64,000 nt of DNA, taken from positions 4,135,199-4,199,198 of the forward strand of contig NZ_BSUO01000001.1 of NCBI RefSeq assembly GCF_030161635.1. The letters run 5' to 3'. Of the stretch, positions 8,777 through 18,121 are shown one piece after another (position 1 is the stretch's first letter; each line of letters opens with the position of its first letter). The notes below the pieces were generated by a model. The model was not told where the DNA came from, made no database searches, and was given only the letters and a program-made list of their open reading frames with translations. The position numbers were made by a program, and so were the translations under genes. The DNA is from Mobilicoccus caccae. GTDB lineage: Bacteria; Actinomycetota; Actinomycetes; Actinomycetales; Dermatophilaceae.

Positions 8777-9868
8777 TCAGGGCGCGAGGCCCTCGACGAT
8801 CGACGCCGCCGGAGCCTCGCGCGCCGCACGCCACCCGGCTCCGGCCCACAGCGACACCCCGTCGAGGTCGCCGTCGTGGGCCGCCGCGGCGCGCAGCGGC
8901 TTGGTGAGTTGGTCGACGGCCGGGTAGACGGCGGGCGCGTAGGCGTCGTAGCGGTCGACGAAACCGTTGCGCAGCCCGCGTGCCGGGCGGCCGGAGAACG
9001 CGCGGGTCACGCCGGAGGACAGGCGCGGGTCGGTGATCCCCATCCGGTGGGCGGCGCTCGTGCCGGCCTCCTCGGCGAGCAGCAACGCCGTCCCGACCTG
9101 CACCGCGACGGCTCCCGAGGACAGCGCCCGCCGCGTGTCGCCCGCGGTGGTGACGCCGCCGGCGGCGACGAGCGGCACCCCGAGGTCGGTCATCATCGGC
9201 AGCAACGCCAGATGGTCGAGTTCGTTGGGATCGTCGGTGACGCGGTGGGTGCCGCGGTGGCCGCCGGCCTCGTACCCCTGGACGATGAGGGCGTCGGCGC
9301 CGACGTCGACCGACACCTCGGCCTCCTCACGCGTCGTCACCGTGACGGCCACGCTGGTGCCCACCGCGTGCAGCCGCTCGACCACGTCGGCGCGAGGGCA
9401 GCCGAAGGTGAACGACGCCACGGGAACCCGCGCGGCCTCGAGCACGTCGATCTTGTCGTCGTAGTGGTCGTCGTCGGTCCAGTCGGGCACGGGCAGGGCC
9501 AGACCCGCGGCGCGCTCGTCGTGGGCGAGCAGGTCGCGGAACGCGGCGACGGCCACGCGGTCGGCCCGCTCCCGCCCCTCGCTGTCGGCGACGCCGGTGG
9601 CGGCCGAGGCGGAGTCGACGCGTTCGGGCAGGCAGGAGGACCGTGCCGGGACGAAGACGTTGACCCCGAACGGAGTCGCCGTGCGGCTGCGGACCTCGGC
9701 GATCTGCTCGGCCACCAGCTGCGGCGCCTTGTACCCCGCGGCCAGCATTCCGAGACCGCCGGCCTCACCGACCGCCACGACCAGATCGACACTCGATGGC
9801 CCACCCGCCATGGGGGCGCCGATGACCGGCCGTGCCGTCGAGGGGAGTTCGACCACTGCTGGACTCAT
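8777..9868 (-). CDS. Nitronate monooxygenase (NPD family, FMN-dependent)
   Basis: This 363-residue TIM-barrel flavoprotein has the family N-terminus P-V-I-G-A-P-M-A-G-G, then ALIVQGYEAGGHRG, which contains the FMN-phosphate-binding loop and catalytic His, and L-V-A-A-G-G-V and A-V-A-V-Q-V-G-T-A-L-L. Members oxidise alkyl nitronates (for example propionate-3-nitronate) using FMN and O2, which is a detoxification role. Length is normal. It is a single gene, convergent with the upstream hydrolase and divergent from the PspC gene. Confidence 0.85.
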   Translation of the reverse strand: MSPAVVELPSTARPVIGAPMAGGPSSVDLVVAVGEAGGLGMLAAGYKAPQLVAEQIAEVRSRTATPFGVNVFVPARSSCLPERVDSASAATGVADSEGRERADRVAVAAFRDLLAHDERAAGLALPVPDWTDDDHYDDKIDVLEAARVPVASFTFGCPRADVVERLHAVGTSVAVTVTTREEAEVSVDVGADALIVQGYEAGGHRGTHRVTDDPNELDHLALLPMMTDLGVPLVAAGGVTTAGDTRRALSSGAVAVQVGTALLLAEEAGTSAAHRMGITDPRLSSGVTRAFSGRPARGLRNGFVDRYDAYAPAVYPAVDQLTKPLRAAAAHDGDLDGVSLWAGAGWRAAREAPAASIVEGLAP

Positions 9869-10063
9869 CCCCCCACTGTGCCAGAGGGCGCCTCGGCGCA
9901 GGCCGCCGCGGCGATGCCCCCATCGGCTCGGGGTGAGGCGAGCGCCACTCAGGGACGGCTCAGGGGTGCCTCAGGGCCGCACCCGATAGGAACGGCCCGC
10001 GATCCGCGGGAGGGTTGAGTCATCACGGAGAACGACACGAACCGACAGTCCGAGGAGGACACC

Positions 10064-10354
10064 ATGAACTCGATCCACACCAGCCTCGCCAAAGCCGGCT
10101 TCGTGCGCCCCGACGGCGAGCGCATCATCGGCGGCGTCTGCTCCGGCATCGCCCGCCGCTACGGCCTCGACGCCTGGGCCGTCCGCGCCCTGCTGATCCT
10201 CGCGCTCATGCTGCTGCCCGGCAGCCAGCTGCTCGTCTATCCCGTCGCGTGGGTGCTCATGCCGTCCGAGGCGGTCGCCCGCCGCACCGCGCTCACCGAG
10301 CCCGCGGCTCCCGCCGGCTACGACGACGTGCCGCAGGACACCGTCCTCCGCTGA
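10064..10354 (+). CDS. PspC-domain membrane protein
   Basis: This 96-residue protein has the PspC signature: GGVCSGIARRYGLDAWAVRALLILALML, a polar loop, then a second hydrophobic stretch (LLVYPVAWVLMP). PspC domains sense or respond to envelope stress at the membrane. AGGAGG lies upstream of the ATG (10050-10055). The gene stands alone and is followed by a strong hairpin. Confidence 0.85.
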   Translation: MNSIHTSLAKAGFVRPDGERIIGGVCSGIARRYGLDAWAVRALLILALMLLPGSQLLVYPVAWVLMPSEAVARRTALTEPAAPAGYDDVPQDTVLR

Positions 10355-10396
10355 CCCGGGGACTCACGCGTCGGCCACGAGAGGCACACGAGGAGA

Positions 10397-10429
10397 GAAG
10401 GGGTGGGTGCCATCGGGCCCCACCCCTTC
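10397..10429. terminator. Hairpin terminator between convergent genes
   Basis: A perfect 11-bp stem (GAAGGGGTGGG / CCCACCCCTTC) with an 11-nt loop lies 42 bp after the PspC stop and before the convergent gene ending at 10485. It probably ends transcription from both sides. Confidence 0.65.
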
Positions 10430-10484
10430 GTCATGCCTTCGGGTCTTGGTGGAGTCGCCGTCGGCGACCCCGACCCCTCGGATC

Positions 10485-11212
10485 TCAGATGCGCGGGACG
10501 CCCGGCGACCCGGGTGAATCGCCTTCCTCCTCCTTGCGCTCGCCGCGGCGCTTGAGGAACGAGGCTCCCGGGAGACCGGAGATCGCGGTGGTGAGTTCGT
10601 GGACGGTCTCGAGGATCTCGTGCACGTCGGGGCCCACCTGGTCGAGCTTGCCGAGCATGGGCAGCACGTCGTCCTCGAGGTGGCCCAGCAGGACCGGGAG
10701 GCGGTCGACCATGCGGATGAGCGCGGTGACCTCCTGCTTGTCGACCTCGTCGACGAACCGGCTCGCGAGCGGGGTGGCCTTCGCGGCGATCGGCTCGAGG
10801 GGGCGAGCATCGTCTCTCCCCGGGCCAGGAGACCGGCGGCCGCGACGGCGGTGCCCTGGGCGCCCTCGACCGTGACGGCCGCCTCGCGCGTGACCTCCTG
10901 CACCGCGACGACGGTGGCGGTGGCTGCGGCCGAGGCGTCCTCGGCGTCGGCGAGCACCCCGGCCGTGCGATCGAGCATCGCCTCGCCGTCCTCGAGCATC
11001 GTCTCCACCGATCCGACCGCCGCCTGGCCGCGCGCGAGGAGGTCCTCCGCCTGCGTCATCAGCGCATCGGCGCGATCGACCAACTCGCGGGCTCGGGTGA
11101 GGAGATCGAGGACGTCGCCGACCGCCCCCGGCAGATCGAGGACCAGGTCGGTGACGCCGTCGCGGACCGACCCGGCGGCCGACAGCAGAGAAGCGGGGGT
11201 GATGATGCGCAT
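10485..11212 (-). pseudogene. Helical coiled-coil protein of unknown function, frame broken at a G5 run
   Basis: The first frame starts MRIITPASLLSAAGS and gives a long amphipathic helical protein (LVLDLPGAVGDVLDLLTRARELVDRADALM...). It stays sensible up to GETMLAP. The expected continuation (LEPIAAKATPLASRFVDEVDKQEV...GASFLKRRGERKEEEGD) is in another frame ending at 10485. One extra base in the G run at 10799-10803 fuses them into a protein of about 242 residues. Alternating hydrophobic positions suggest a coiled coil or apolipoprotein-like fold. No family function is claimed. The break is probably a sequencing artefact. Confidence 0.6.
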
Positions 11213-11350
11213 GCGCCCATCATGCCGGTGCCGTGACGAGGCCGCGCGGGCGCGCGGGCACTCCACGCAGTCGATGCAGTGCGCCTATCGCCGCGAGGTC
11301 GAGGTCGTCGAACTCCGGCGTGGGCCGCCGATCCGGTCCACCATGGGTGC

Positions 11351-12400
11351 ATGACGACGTTCCGCATCGCCCTGATTCCCGGAGACGGCATCGGCAAGGA
11401 GGTCGTGCCACCCGCGTGCGAGGTTCTCGACGCGGTCGGCGCGGCGAACGGCTTCGACTTCGACTACACCGAGTTCGACTGGTCCTGTGAGCGATACGCC
11501 CGCGAGGGCGCGATGATGCCCGAGGACGGCATCGAGCAGCTGCGCCCGCACGACGGGATCTTCCTCGGCGCCGTCGGCTACCCGGGGGTGCCCGACCACG
11601 TCTCGCTCTGGGGCCTGCTCATCCCGATCCGCCGGCAGTTCGACCAGTACGTCAACCTGCGGCCGATCCGGGTGTTCGACGGCGTCGACGGGCCTCTGCG
11701 TGATGCGGCCGGCACCGACCTCGTCATCGTGCGCGAGAACAGCGAGGGGGAGTACAGCGAGATCGGCGGGCGCATGAACGTCGGCACCCCGTATGAGATG
11801 GCCGTGCAGGAGTCGGTGTTCTCCCGGCGCGGCGTCACCCGCATCGTCGACTACGCCCTCGACCTCGCCGAGACCCGCGGGCGCCAACTGACGTCCGCCA
11901 CCAAGAGCAACGGCATCGTGCACACCATGCCGTTCTGGGACTCCATCGTCGAGGAGCGGTGCGCCGAGCGGCCTTCGGTCGCGTGGGATTCGGAGCACAT
12001 CGACGCGCTCGCGGCCAAGATCGTGCTCGACCCGCGCCGCTACGACGTCATCGTCGCGAGCAACCTCTTCGGCGACATCCTGTCCGACCTCGCCGCCGGC
12101 GTCGCGGGCTCGATCGGCATGGCACCCTGCGGCAACATCAACCCCGAGCGCGAGTACCCCTCGATGTTCGAGCCGGTGCACGGCTCGGCCCCCGACATCG
12201 CAGGTCAGGGCGTGGCCAACCCCCTCGGTGCGATCTGGACGGCGGCGCTGATGCTCGACCACCTCGGCCACGACGAGGCCGCGGTGCAGGTGGTCTCGGC
12301 GATGGAGGAGCTGCTGTCCTCCGGCGGCCCCCGCACGGCAGACCTGGGCGGCACGGCATCGACGACCGAGGTGACCCGGGCCCTGATCGACCTGCTCTGA
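11351..12400 (+). CDS. Tartrate/D-malate dehydrogenase (isopropylmalate dehydrogenase family)
   Basis: This 349-residue NAD-dependent beta-decarboxylating dehydrogenase starts MTTFRIALIPGDGIGKEVVP. It has V-R-E-N-S-E-G-E-Y (substrate and metal site), T-K-S-N-G-I (catalytic Lys), D-I-L-S-D-L-A-A-G (metal-binding Asp residues) and E-P-V-H-G-S-A-P-D-I-A-G (nucleotide site). The S-E-G-E-Y loop and E-I-G-G-R resemble the tartrate/D-malate branch rather than LeuB or Icd. No leu genes are adjacent. The branch assignment is inferred from motifs, while the superfamily is certain. Confidence 0.8.
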   Translation: MTTFRIALIPGDGIGKEVVPPACEVLDAVGAANGFDFDYTEFDWSCERYAREGAMMPEDGIEQLRPHDGIFLGAVGYPGVPDHVSLWGLLIPIRRQFDQYVNLRPIRVFDGVDGPLRDAAGTDLVIVRENSEGEYSEIGGRMNVGTPYEMAVQESVFSRRGVTRIVDYALDLAETRGRQLTSATKSNGIVHTMPFWDSIVEERCAERPSVAWDSEHIDALAAKIVLDPRRYDVIVASNLFGDILSDLAAGVAGSIGMAPCGNINPEREYPSMFEPVHGSAPDIAGQGVANPLGAIWTAALMLDHLGHDEAAVQVVSAMEELLSSGGPRTADLGGTASTTEVTRALIDLL

Positions 12401-12452
12401 CAGGGCGCTCGACTCGAGACGTCCGCCCGCCGGTGAGGAGTCGAGCCCTGGC

Positions 12453-13610
12453 GTGAGGCAAGGTGTGACGGTGCCCGATGACGACCTCGGCTTCGACCCG
12501 CCGCCGCACTCTCCCGATCCTCGCCCGCGAGGTGTGCGGACGTGGCTCGTCGTACTGCTCGTCGCGGTGGTCTCGACGGCGGTGCTCGCCGTCCTCGGAG
12601 CGCCGTCACCCGTGCTGTTCGGGGCCCTGCTCGGCGGGTTGCTCGTCGGGATCTCGCGGATGGCCACCCCCGAGTTGCCGCGGCCCGTCTCCGTGTTCGG
12701 CCAGGCGCTGCTCGGAGTCTCCACCGGTGCCGTCATCGACCCCGAGACCCTCGGCGACTTCGTCGATCACGCCGGACCGGTCGTCCTCAGCGTCTTGCTG
12801 ACGATCGCCGCGAGCATCCTGCTGGGCCAGCTGCTGCGCCTGCAGCGGAAGCATCGCGTGACGCCCGCGACGGCCACGTTCTCCTTCATCGCCGGAGGGG
12901 CCTCCGGGGTGACGGCCGTGGCCGACGAACTCGGTGCGGACGACCGGGTGGTCGCGGTCGTGCAGTACCTGCGTGTGCTCATCATCCTCGTGGGGATGCC
13001 CGTCATGGCGGTGGTCGCCTTCGGTGCGCCCGTCGGCTCGGACACGCAGTCGGTGGCGGAGTCGACCGGGCTCCTCTTCGGCGAGATCACGTGGCCCGCA
13101 CTGGGGTTCACGGTCATCTGCCTCCTGCTGGGGTTGCTGCTCGCCCGCATCGTGTCGGTCCCGGCGGGCAACCTCCTGCTGCCCCTGAGCGTGGCCGCGG
13201 TGTTCGCGGTGACCGGCGCGCTCGACCCCTTGCTGGGCCCGGGCGCGACCGAGTTCCCCGCACCCCTGGAGGCCGTGGCGTTCGCGATCATCGGCCTGCA
13301 GGTGGGGCTGCGCTTCACCCGCGAGAGCCTGCGGAGCGTCGCGCGGCTGCTGCCGATGTCCACGGCGATCATCCTCGTGATCATCGCCGTCTCCGCCGGG
13401 ATCGGGATCGTCCTCGCCGACGTCATCGGCATCAGCCGGCTGGACGGCTACCTCGCCACCACCCCGGGCGGCCTGTACGCCGTGCTCCTCACCGCCGATC
13501 TCGCCGGCGGTGACGTCACGTTCGTGCTCGCGGTGCAGGTGCTGCGGCTGTTCCTCGTGCTCGCCCTCGCCCCGGTGATCGCCGCCTACTACCGACGCCG
13601 GAAGGCCTGA
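12453..13610 (+). CDS. AbrB-family (ammonia monooxygenase-like) integral membrane protein
   Basis: This 385-residue protein has about ten hydrophobic segments arranged as a duplicated module. Markers are the PSPVLFGALLGGLLVG...P-R-P-V segment, the T-F-S-F-I-A-G-G-A-S-G-V-T-A-V-A-D-E-L-G-A-D loop, and its repeat-like partner Y-L-A-T-T-P-G-G-L-Y-A-V. This is the AbrB duplication family (Pfam AmoA-like, unrelated to the AbrB regulator). Transport is presumed but the substrate is unknown. The start at the GTG at 12453 is the upstream-most; a GTG at 12465 is possible. Confidence 0.75.
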   Translation: MRQGVTVPDDDLGFDPPPHSPDPRPRGVRTWLVVLLVAVVSTAVLAVLGAPSPVLFGALLGGLLVGISRMATPELPRPVSVFGQALLGVSTGAVIDPETLGDFVDHAGPVVLSVLLTIAASILLGQLLRLQRKHRVTPATATFSFIAGGASGVTAVADELGADDRVVAVVQYLRVLIILVGMPVMAVVAFGAPVGSDTQSVAESTGLLFGEITWPALGFTVICLLLGLLLARIVSVPAGNLLLPLSVAAVFAVTGALDPLLGPGATEFPAPLEAVAFAIIGLQVGLRFTRESLRSVARLLPMSTAIILVIIAVSAGIGIVLADVIGISRLDGYLATTPGGLYAVLLTADLAGGDVTFVLAVQVLRLFLVLALAPVIAAYYRRRKA

Positions 13611-13613
13611 ACC

Positions 13614-14225
13614 TCAGCCCGGTCGGGCGATGACGGCGACCACGAAGTCGGAGCTGTCGGTGAAGGGCCGCAGGTCCCACGTCGAGTACAGGGCGTCGGC
13701 GACCAGGCCGACGGCCTCGATGTCGCCGCGGAAGGTGTCGAAGCCGTAGCCGCGCCCGGCGCCGAACCCGACGACCGCACGGCCGCCGGGAGCCAGGTGG
13801 GATCCGAACCGGCGGATGATGTCGCGCTGCGTCCCCGGCGCCGCGAAGGTGACGACGTTGCCGGCGCACACGATGGCATCGAACGGCTTCTCTTCACCGC
13901 GCGCGGGCAGGTCGAGTTCGGCGAGGTCGCCCTGCAGCCACGTCGCGTCGGGGAACTGCCGCGAGGCCTCTTCGACCAGCGCGGGATCCACGTCGACGCC
14001 CACCACACGGTGCCCCACCTGCGAGAGATACCCACCGACACGGCCCTGACCACAGCCCGCGTCGAGCACCCGGGCGCCGCGCGGCACCATCGCGTCGATG
14101 AGGCGCGCCTCACCGACGATGTCGTCGCCGGCCTCGCGCATCGACCGCCAGCGCTGGATGTACCACGAGGAGTGCTGCGGGTTCTCCACGACGCGCTCCT
14201 CCCACAACGTGCGCTGACGTGCCAT
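13614..14225 (-). CDS. Class I SAM-dependent methyltransferase
   Basis: This 203-residue protein starts at an ATG preceded by GAGGGAG. Motif I is V-L-D-A-G-C-G-Q-G-R-V, followed by V-V-G-V-D-V-D-P (acidic end of strand 2), W-L-Q-G-D-L and F-D-A-I-V-C-A-G-N-V. This is a complete Rossmann methyltransferase; the substrate is unknown. The same frame stays open upstream into the DUF218 gene, so as written the two would be one polypeptide. The good internal ribosome-binding site argues for a separate gene. Confidence 0.75.
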   Translation of the reverse strand: MARQRTLWEERVVENPQHSSWYIQRWRSMREAGDDIVGEARLIDAMVPRGARVLDAGCGQGRVGGYLSQVGHRVVGVDVDPALVEEASRQFPDATWLQGDLAELDLPARGEEKPFDAIVCAGNVVTFAAPGTQRDIIRRFGSHLAPGGRAVVGFGAGRGYGFDTFRGDIEAVGLVADALYSTWDLRPFTDSSDFVVAVIARPG

Positions 14226-14454
14226 GTCGGCTCCCTCGGTTGCTCGGTGACGATCCGGTCCCACCGTAGTCGCGCCCGGCGAGGGCCTCGCACGAGGTCG
14301 GTCCGCCAACGTGCCGATCCGGACCCGGGGCCGGTCCGGCTCTCGTGCGGACATCGGAACGGACATGAGCGCTGTCGCCATGACGACACTGCGGCTGTCC
14401 GTTCCGGTGTCTGTTCGACCGGTGCTCGAGGGTCGATGCGGGCGCGGTGGCGGG

Positions 14455-15137
14455 TCAGGGGTCTCGCCCAGTTGGGCAAGACGGTCGGTGACGGTGCTCT
14501 CGGACGGTCCCAGCACCGGGTCACGCCGGGAGACGACATTGATGACTGCCTTGACCGCCGCGGGGATCTCGCGGGACTCCCCGGTGGCCCAGACCGACGC
14601 GGCGTAGCTGCGCATCGTCTCGTCGCCGACTCCCACGGCGTCCAGGCCGATGGCCCGGCACACCGCGAGGGCGCGCGGCAGGTGGTAGGTCTGGCTGACG
14701 AGGGTCACCCCGCTCACCCCGAAGATGCGGGTGGCGCGCACGCACGAGTCGTAGGTGTCGCGACCGGCGAAGTCCATGACGACGCGGTCGGCGGGTACGC
14801 CGTGGGAGAGGAGGTAGCGCCGCATGGCCGTGGGCTCGTCGTAGAACTCGGTGCGGTTGTCGCCGGAGACCAGCAGCAGCGACACCTTGCCGCGCGCCAG
14901 CAGGTCGGCGGCCACGTCCAACCGCGCCGCGAGGAACGGGCTGGGGTGCCCGTCGGGTTGCACACCGGCGCCGAGGACGAGCGCGACCGGGCGGTGCGGC
15001 ACGTCCTCGGGCGTGCGGATGCCACCGCGGGAGGCCAGGTGCATCCAGGCGTTGCTGCCACCGATGACGAGGCCGAGCGCGGCGAACGCGGCCAGGCCCA
15101 CCCGCAGCACGCGGGCGCGACCGCGTGCCGGCCTCAT
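14455..15137 (-). CDS. DUF218/SanA-YdcF-type membrane-anchored protein
   Basis: The N-terminal anchor (LRVGLAAFAALGLVIGGSNA) is followed by the DUF218 core: A-L-V-L-G-A-G-V-Q-P-D-G-H-P-S-P-F-L-A-A-R-L, L-L-V-S-G-D-N, M-R-R-Y-L-L-S-H-G-V-P, F-A-G-R-D-T-Y-D-S-C and V-S-Q-T-Y-H-L-P-R. This family includes SanA, linked to envelope barrier function in Enterobacteria. As written the frame has no stop and runs into the methyltransferase ending at 13614. One extra base in the G run at 14458-14461 would give a stop at 14455 and a 227-residue protein of normal family length, so I set the end there. Confidence 0.65.
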
Positions 15138-15200
15138 GGACAAGGGCGCACCGGCGCTCCGGTCATGACCGGGAAGCCCGCCAGGCAAGCCCCCCACCAC

Positions 15201-16577
15201 TCAGAGGGTGGTGCCGTCGGCGACGGTGCGCGGCTCACCGGCGTCGGCCAGGGTGCCCTCGCCGTCGACGACGACGTCGGCCCCGAAGGTCCAGTCGCCC
15301 TCGACGGTCAGGTGCCGGGCGCGGCGCAGCGAGGGCGCACCGTGCGGGAAGCGCCTCTCGAAGTCGCCGATCTTCTTGTAGAACGCGGAGTCGAGGGAGA
15401 TGACCGGAGCCGGGTCGGTGAGCAGGTCGAGCCGGCCGTCCTCGCGCACGTCGTAGGCGTCGGAGCGCAGGAGCAGCAGCTCGTTGGTGGTCTTGACCGG
15501 CAGGAACCGGGTGCGGGGGACGCAGATGGCCTGCGCACCCTCGAACACCTCGACGGCCGCGCCCATCGCCGACTCGATCTGGAACACCTCGGGGGAGTCC
15601 GGATTCTTGGGGTCGACGGTCTTGATGTTGCGGATGAGCGTCAGCCCGAGCACGCCGTCACGCTCGCGCAGCACCTCGGCCACCTTCTGGAGGTCGAACC
15701 ACAGGTTGTTCGTGTGGAAGAAGGGGTGGCGGTGCTCGTCGGTGAAGTAGTCCATCTCCTCCGGCGCCGTCTGGGCCGTCTCCCGCAGGATGAGGCGGTC
15801 GTCGGCGGTGCGCACGGCGAGGTGTCCGCCCTTGCGGTCCATGGCGGTCCGACGGCAGACCTCGGCGGCGTACGGCGCGCCGGAGGCGGCGAACCAGCCG
15901 GCGAGACGGGCGTCCGGGCCGGCGCCGAGGTTGTCGGAGTTGCTCACCGAGGCGTATCGGAACCCGGCCTCGAGCAACGCGTCCAGCACCCCGGTGCCGA
16001 AGAGCGAGGGGTAGAGGTCGCCGTGGCCCGGTGGGCACCACTCGAGGCGGGGGTCCTCGGGCCACTCGACGGCGGTGAGGTCGTCGGTGCGCAGCTTGGG
16101 CTCCTGGCTCTGGAGGAAGTCCAGCGGCACCCCGTCGACGGCGAGCTCGGGGTAGGCGGCGAGCGCCTCCAACGTGTCCTTCTGGGTGTTGAAGCTGTTC
16201 ATGAGCACCAGGGGCAGCCGCACCCCGTACTCCTGCCGCGCGGCCAGCACCTGCGCGACGATGAGGTCGAGGAAGCTGCGGCCGTCGCGCACCGGGAGCA
16301 GCGACTTGGCCGTGGCCATGCCCATCGACGTGCCGAGCCCACCGTTGAGCTTGATGATGACGGTCTTGGCCAGCGCCTCGCGCGCCGTCTCCTCGTCGAC
16401 CTCGAGGTCGTCGAGCATCGGCGGATCCTGCATGGGACGGATGTCGTCCTCGCGGATCAGGCCGGTGGCCCCGGCCTCGAGCTCGCGGTAGTAGTGCCCG
16501 AAGACGTCGATCGCGGTCTGGTCGACCCCGGCCTTCGCCATCTTCGCCTGTGCGTCCTGGAGGGCCTCGTCGCTCAT
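15201..16577 (-). CDS. UTP-glucose-1-phosphate uridylyltransferase (eukaryotic-type UDPGP)
   Basis: This 458-residue protein contains the UDPGP nucleotide-binding signature L-N-G-G-L-G-T-S-M-G-M and the conserved Lys in A-K-S-L-L-P-V. It also has L-M-N-S-F-N-T, P-P-G-H-G-D-L-Y, V-S-N-S-D-N-L-G-A and N-N-L-W-F, all hallmarks of UDP-glucose pyrophosphorylases of the eukaryotic/actinobacterial type rather than GalU. It makes UDP-glucose for glycogen, trehalose and wall polymers. The ATG at 16577 (MSDEAL) fits better than the in-frame ATG at 16613. The gene lies between the amidase and DUF218 genes on the same strand. Confidence 0.9.
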   Translation of the reverse strand: MSDEALQDAQAKMAKAGVDQTAIDVFGHYYRELEAGATGLIREDDIRPMQDPPMLDDLEVDEETAREALAKTVIIKLNGGLGTSMGMATAKSLLPVRDGRSFLDLIVAQVLAARQEYGVRLPLVLMNSFNTQKDTLEALAAYPELAVDGVPLDFLQSQEPKLRTDDLTAVEWPEDPRLEWCPPGHGDLYPSLFGTGVLDALLEAGFRYASVSNSDNLGAGPDARLAGWFAASGAPYAAEVCRRTAMDRKGGHLAVRTADDRLILRETAQTAPEEMDYFTDEHRHPFFHTNNLWFDLQKVAEVLRERDGVLGLTLIRNIKTVDPKNPDSPEVFQIESAMGAAVEVFEGAQAICVPRTRFLPVKTTNELLLLRSDAYDVREDGRLDLLTDPAPVISLDSAFYKKIGDFERRFPHGAPSLRRARHLTVEGDWTFGADVVVDGEGTLADAGEPRTVADGTTL

Positions 16578-16609
16578 GGCCTCGATCGTAGTTCGACCGT
16601 GCGTGCGCC

Positions 16610-17872
16610 TCATCCTCGGCCGGCGTTGGAGCGCGCGATCGCCAGGTAGTCCGCCCGGGCCGTGGAGGCCTGCGAGCGCATGTCACCGAGGCGGGAGATG
16701 AGGTCGGTGCCGGGGCAGGAGGTGTTGCCGACCTGGTAGTGGCCGGCGACCACGGGCTTGGAGGCGCCGTTGACGGTCAGGGTGCCGGAGGGCTCGAAGC
16801 CGTAGCGCGCGGAGGTCCATCCGATGAGGTCGACCATGGCATCGACCCCCTCCTGGGTCGCGGGCTGGGCGTTGGTGTCGCCGATGTAGGAGACGCCGAG
16901 GTAGGCCTCGTTGACGCCGCGGGCGTGCGCGCCGCGGTGGGCGATGCCGATGCCGCCGCGGCGACCCTCCCAGACACCGCCGAAGCGGTCGACGAGGGCG
17001 TTGTAGCCGATGTCGGCCCAGCCGCGGTCCTGGGTGTGGAAGCGCTGGATGCCGCGCAGGATGCTCGGAACCTGGCTGCGGGAGTAGGAGTTGGTGCCGG
17101 CGGTGTGGTGGACCACGACGCCGCGGGGGGCGGTGCCGGGCACCGAGTTGGCCTCGGAGGTCTCCGAGGCGCGCCACTCGGCCCGCTTGGAGGGCATCGA
17201 GGCACGCGGGCCGGGCAGGCCGGCGGGCACCGGGATGGCCTTCACGGTGTTCTTGGTCTTCTTCGCCGGCCGCTTGGCCTGCGTGGCGGGGGCGAGTGCG
17301 GCGAGTGACGCCGCGGACACGCCCCCGCGCACGGAGGCCGGGGCGCCTGCCGCGCGCCGTGCGGGTCCGGTCGTGCCCAGGGTGGCGGGGTCGATGATCG
17401 CCAGGCGCGGGTCGCGGGTCGCCTGGACGCCCGCGGTGAGGCGGCCCTCGACGTGGGTGGCGCCGGTGACGGCGATGGCCTCCGACCCGGCGCGTGAGGA
17501 GGACCCGGGCGCCGCGCAGTCGGGGCACGGCTCGACCTCGACGTCCTCCCAGGCGCTCCACACCCCGCCGCGCTTGGCGCGGTAGGCCAGGCGGACCCCG
17601 TCGCCGGTGCCCTCGACCCACGAGACGCCGATGACCGCGACGTCGGTCGGCACGGCGACGACTCCGGTGGTGAGGACGCGCGTCGCCGTGGCTGCGGCCC
17701 CTCCGCGGGTGGCGGGCGTCGACAGCGGGTGGAAGCCGACCCGCCGGTCGCCCTCGGCGGCCCGCGTCGACGTCGCAGCGTCTGTCGCGAGGGGAGATGC
17801 GGCGGCGGGGGTGACGGCGCAGAGCACCGGGGCGACGAGGACGGCGGAGCAGAGCACGGCGGCAGAGCGCAT
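16610..17872 (-). CDS. Secreted N-acetylmuramoyl-L-alanine amidase, PGRP type
   Basis: This 420-residue protein has a signal peptide (MRSAAVLCSAVLVAPVLCAVTPAAA) after GAGGT at the ATG at 17872. A proline/alanine-rich middle is followed by a C-terminal amidase_2/PGRP domain: G-V-V-V-H-H-T-A-G-T-N, F-H-T-Q-D-R-G-W-A-D-I-G-Y-N and G-H-Y-Q-V-G-N-T-S-C-P-G. The paired His, late His and Cys are the zinc ligands. It cleaves the N-acetylmuramoyl-L-alanine bond of peptidoglycan, probably in wall turnover. The upstream N-terminal half is like other actinobacterial amidases of this layout. Confidence 0.85.
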   Translation of the reverse strand: MRSAAVLCSAVLVAPVLCAVTPAAASPLATDAATSTRAAEGDRRVGFHPLSTPATRGGAAATATRVLTTGVVAVPTDVAVIGVSWVEGTGDGVRLAYRAKRGGVWSAWEDVEVEPCPDCAAPGSSSRAGSEAIAVTGATHVEGRLTAGVQATRDPRLAIIDPATLGTTGPARRAAGAPASVRGGVSAASLAALAPATQAKRPAKKTKNTVKAIPVPAGLPGPRASMPSKRAEWRASETSEANSVPGTAPRGVVVHHTAGTNSYSRSQVPSILRGIQRFHTQDRGWADIGYNALVDRFGGVWEGRRGGIGIAHRGAHARGVNEAYLGVSYIGDTNAQPATQEGVDAMVDLIGWTSARYGFEPSGTLTVNGASKPVVAGHYQVGNTSCPGTDLISRLGDMRSQASTARADYLAIARSNAGRG

Positions 17873-18072
17873 GGGGACCTCATGAGGGGTGAGCGGCGAA
17901 GGGCCGGTGGTGACGGGGTTCACGATCTCGGAGTCGTGTCGCCCCACAGTGAACACTGCCGAAGCGCTGCGCGGGGGCGAACCGCCCCGGTTGACAGTTC
18001 TTCACGCAGACGTCGCCGTCTCGTCGCCCCGTTCGGGCGGGCGGGAGGTGGCCGTCGTCGATGGGGGAACGC

Positions 18073-18107
18073 CGCAGGACCGGCCCCGAGGCGGAGCCGG
18101 TCCTGCG
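18073..18107 (-). terminator. Hairpin terminator of the PTS gene
   Basis: A perfect 12-bp stem (CGCAGGACCGGC / GCCGGTCCTGCG) with an 11-nt loop lies about 15 bp beyond the PTS stop in the direction of transcription. It lacks a T-tract but is among the strongest hairpins in the window. Confidence 0.65.
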
Positions 18108-18121
18108 TGGAGCGGGGTGGA

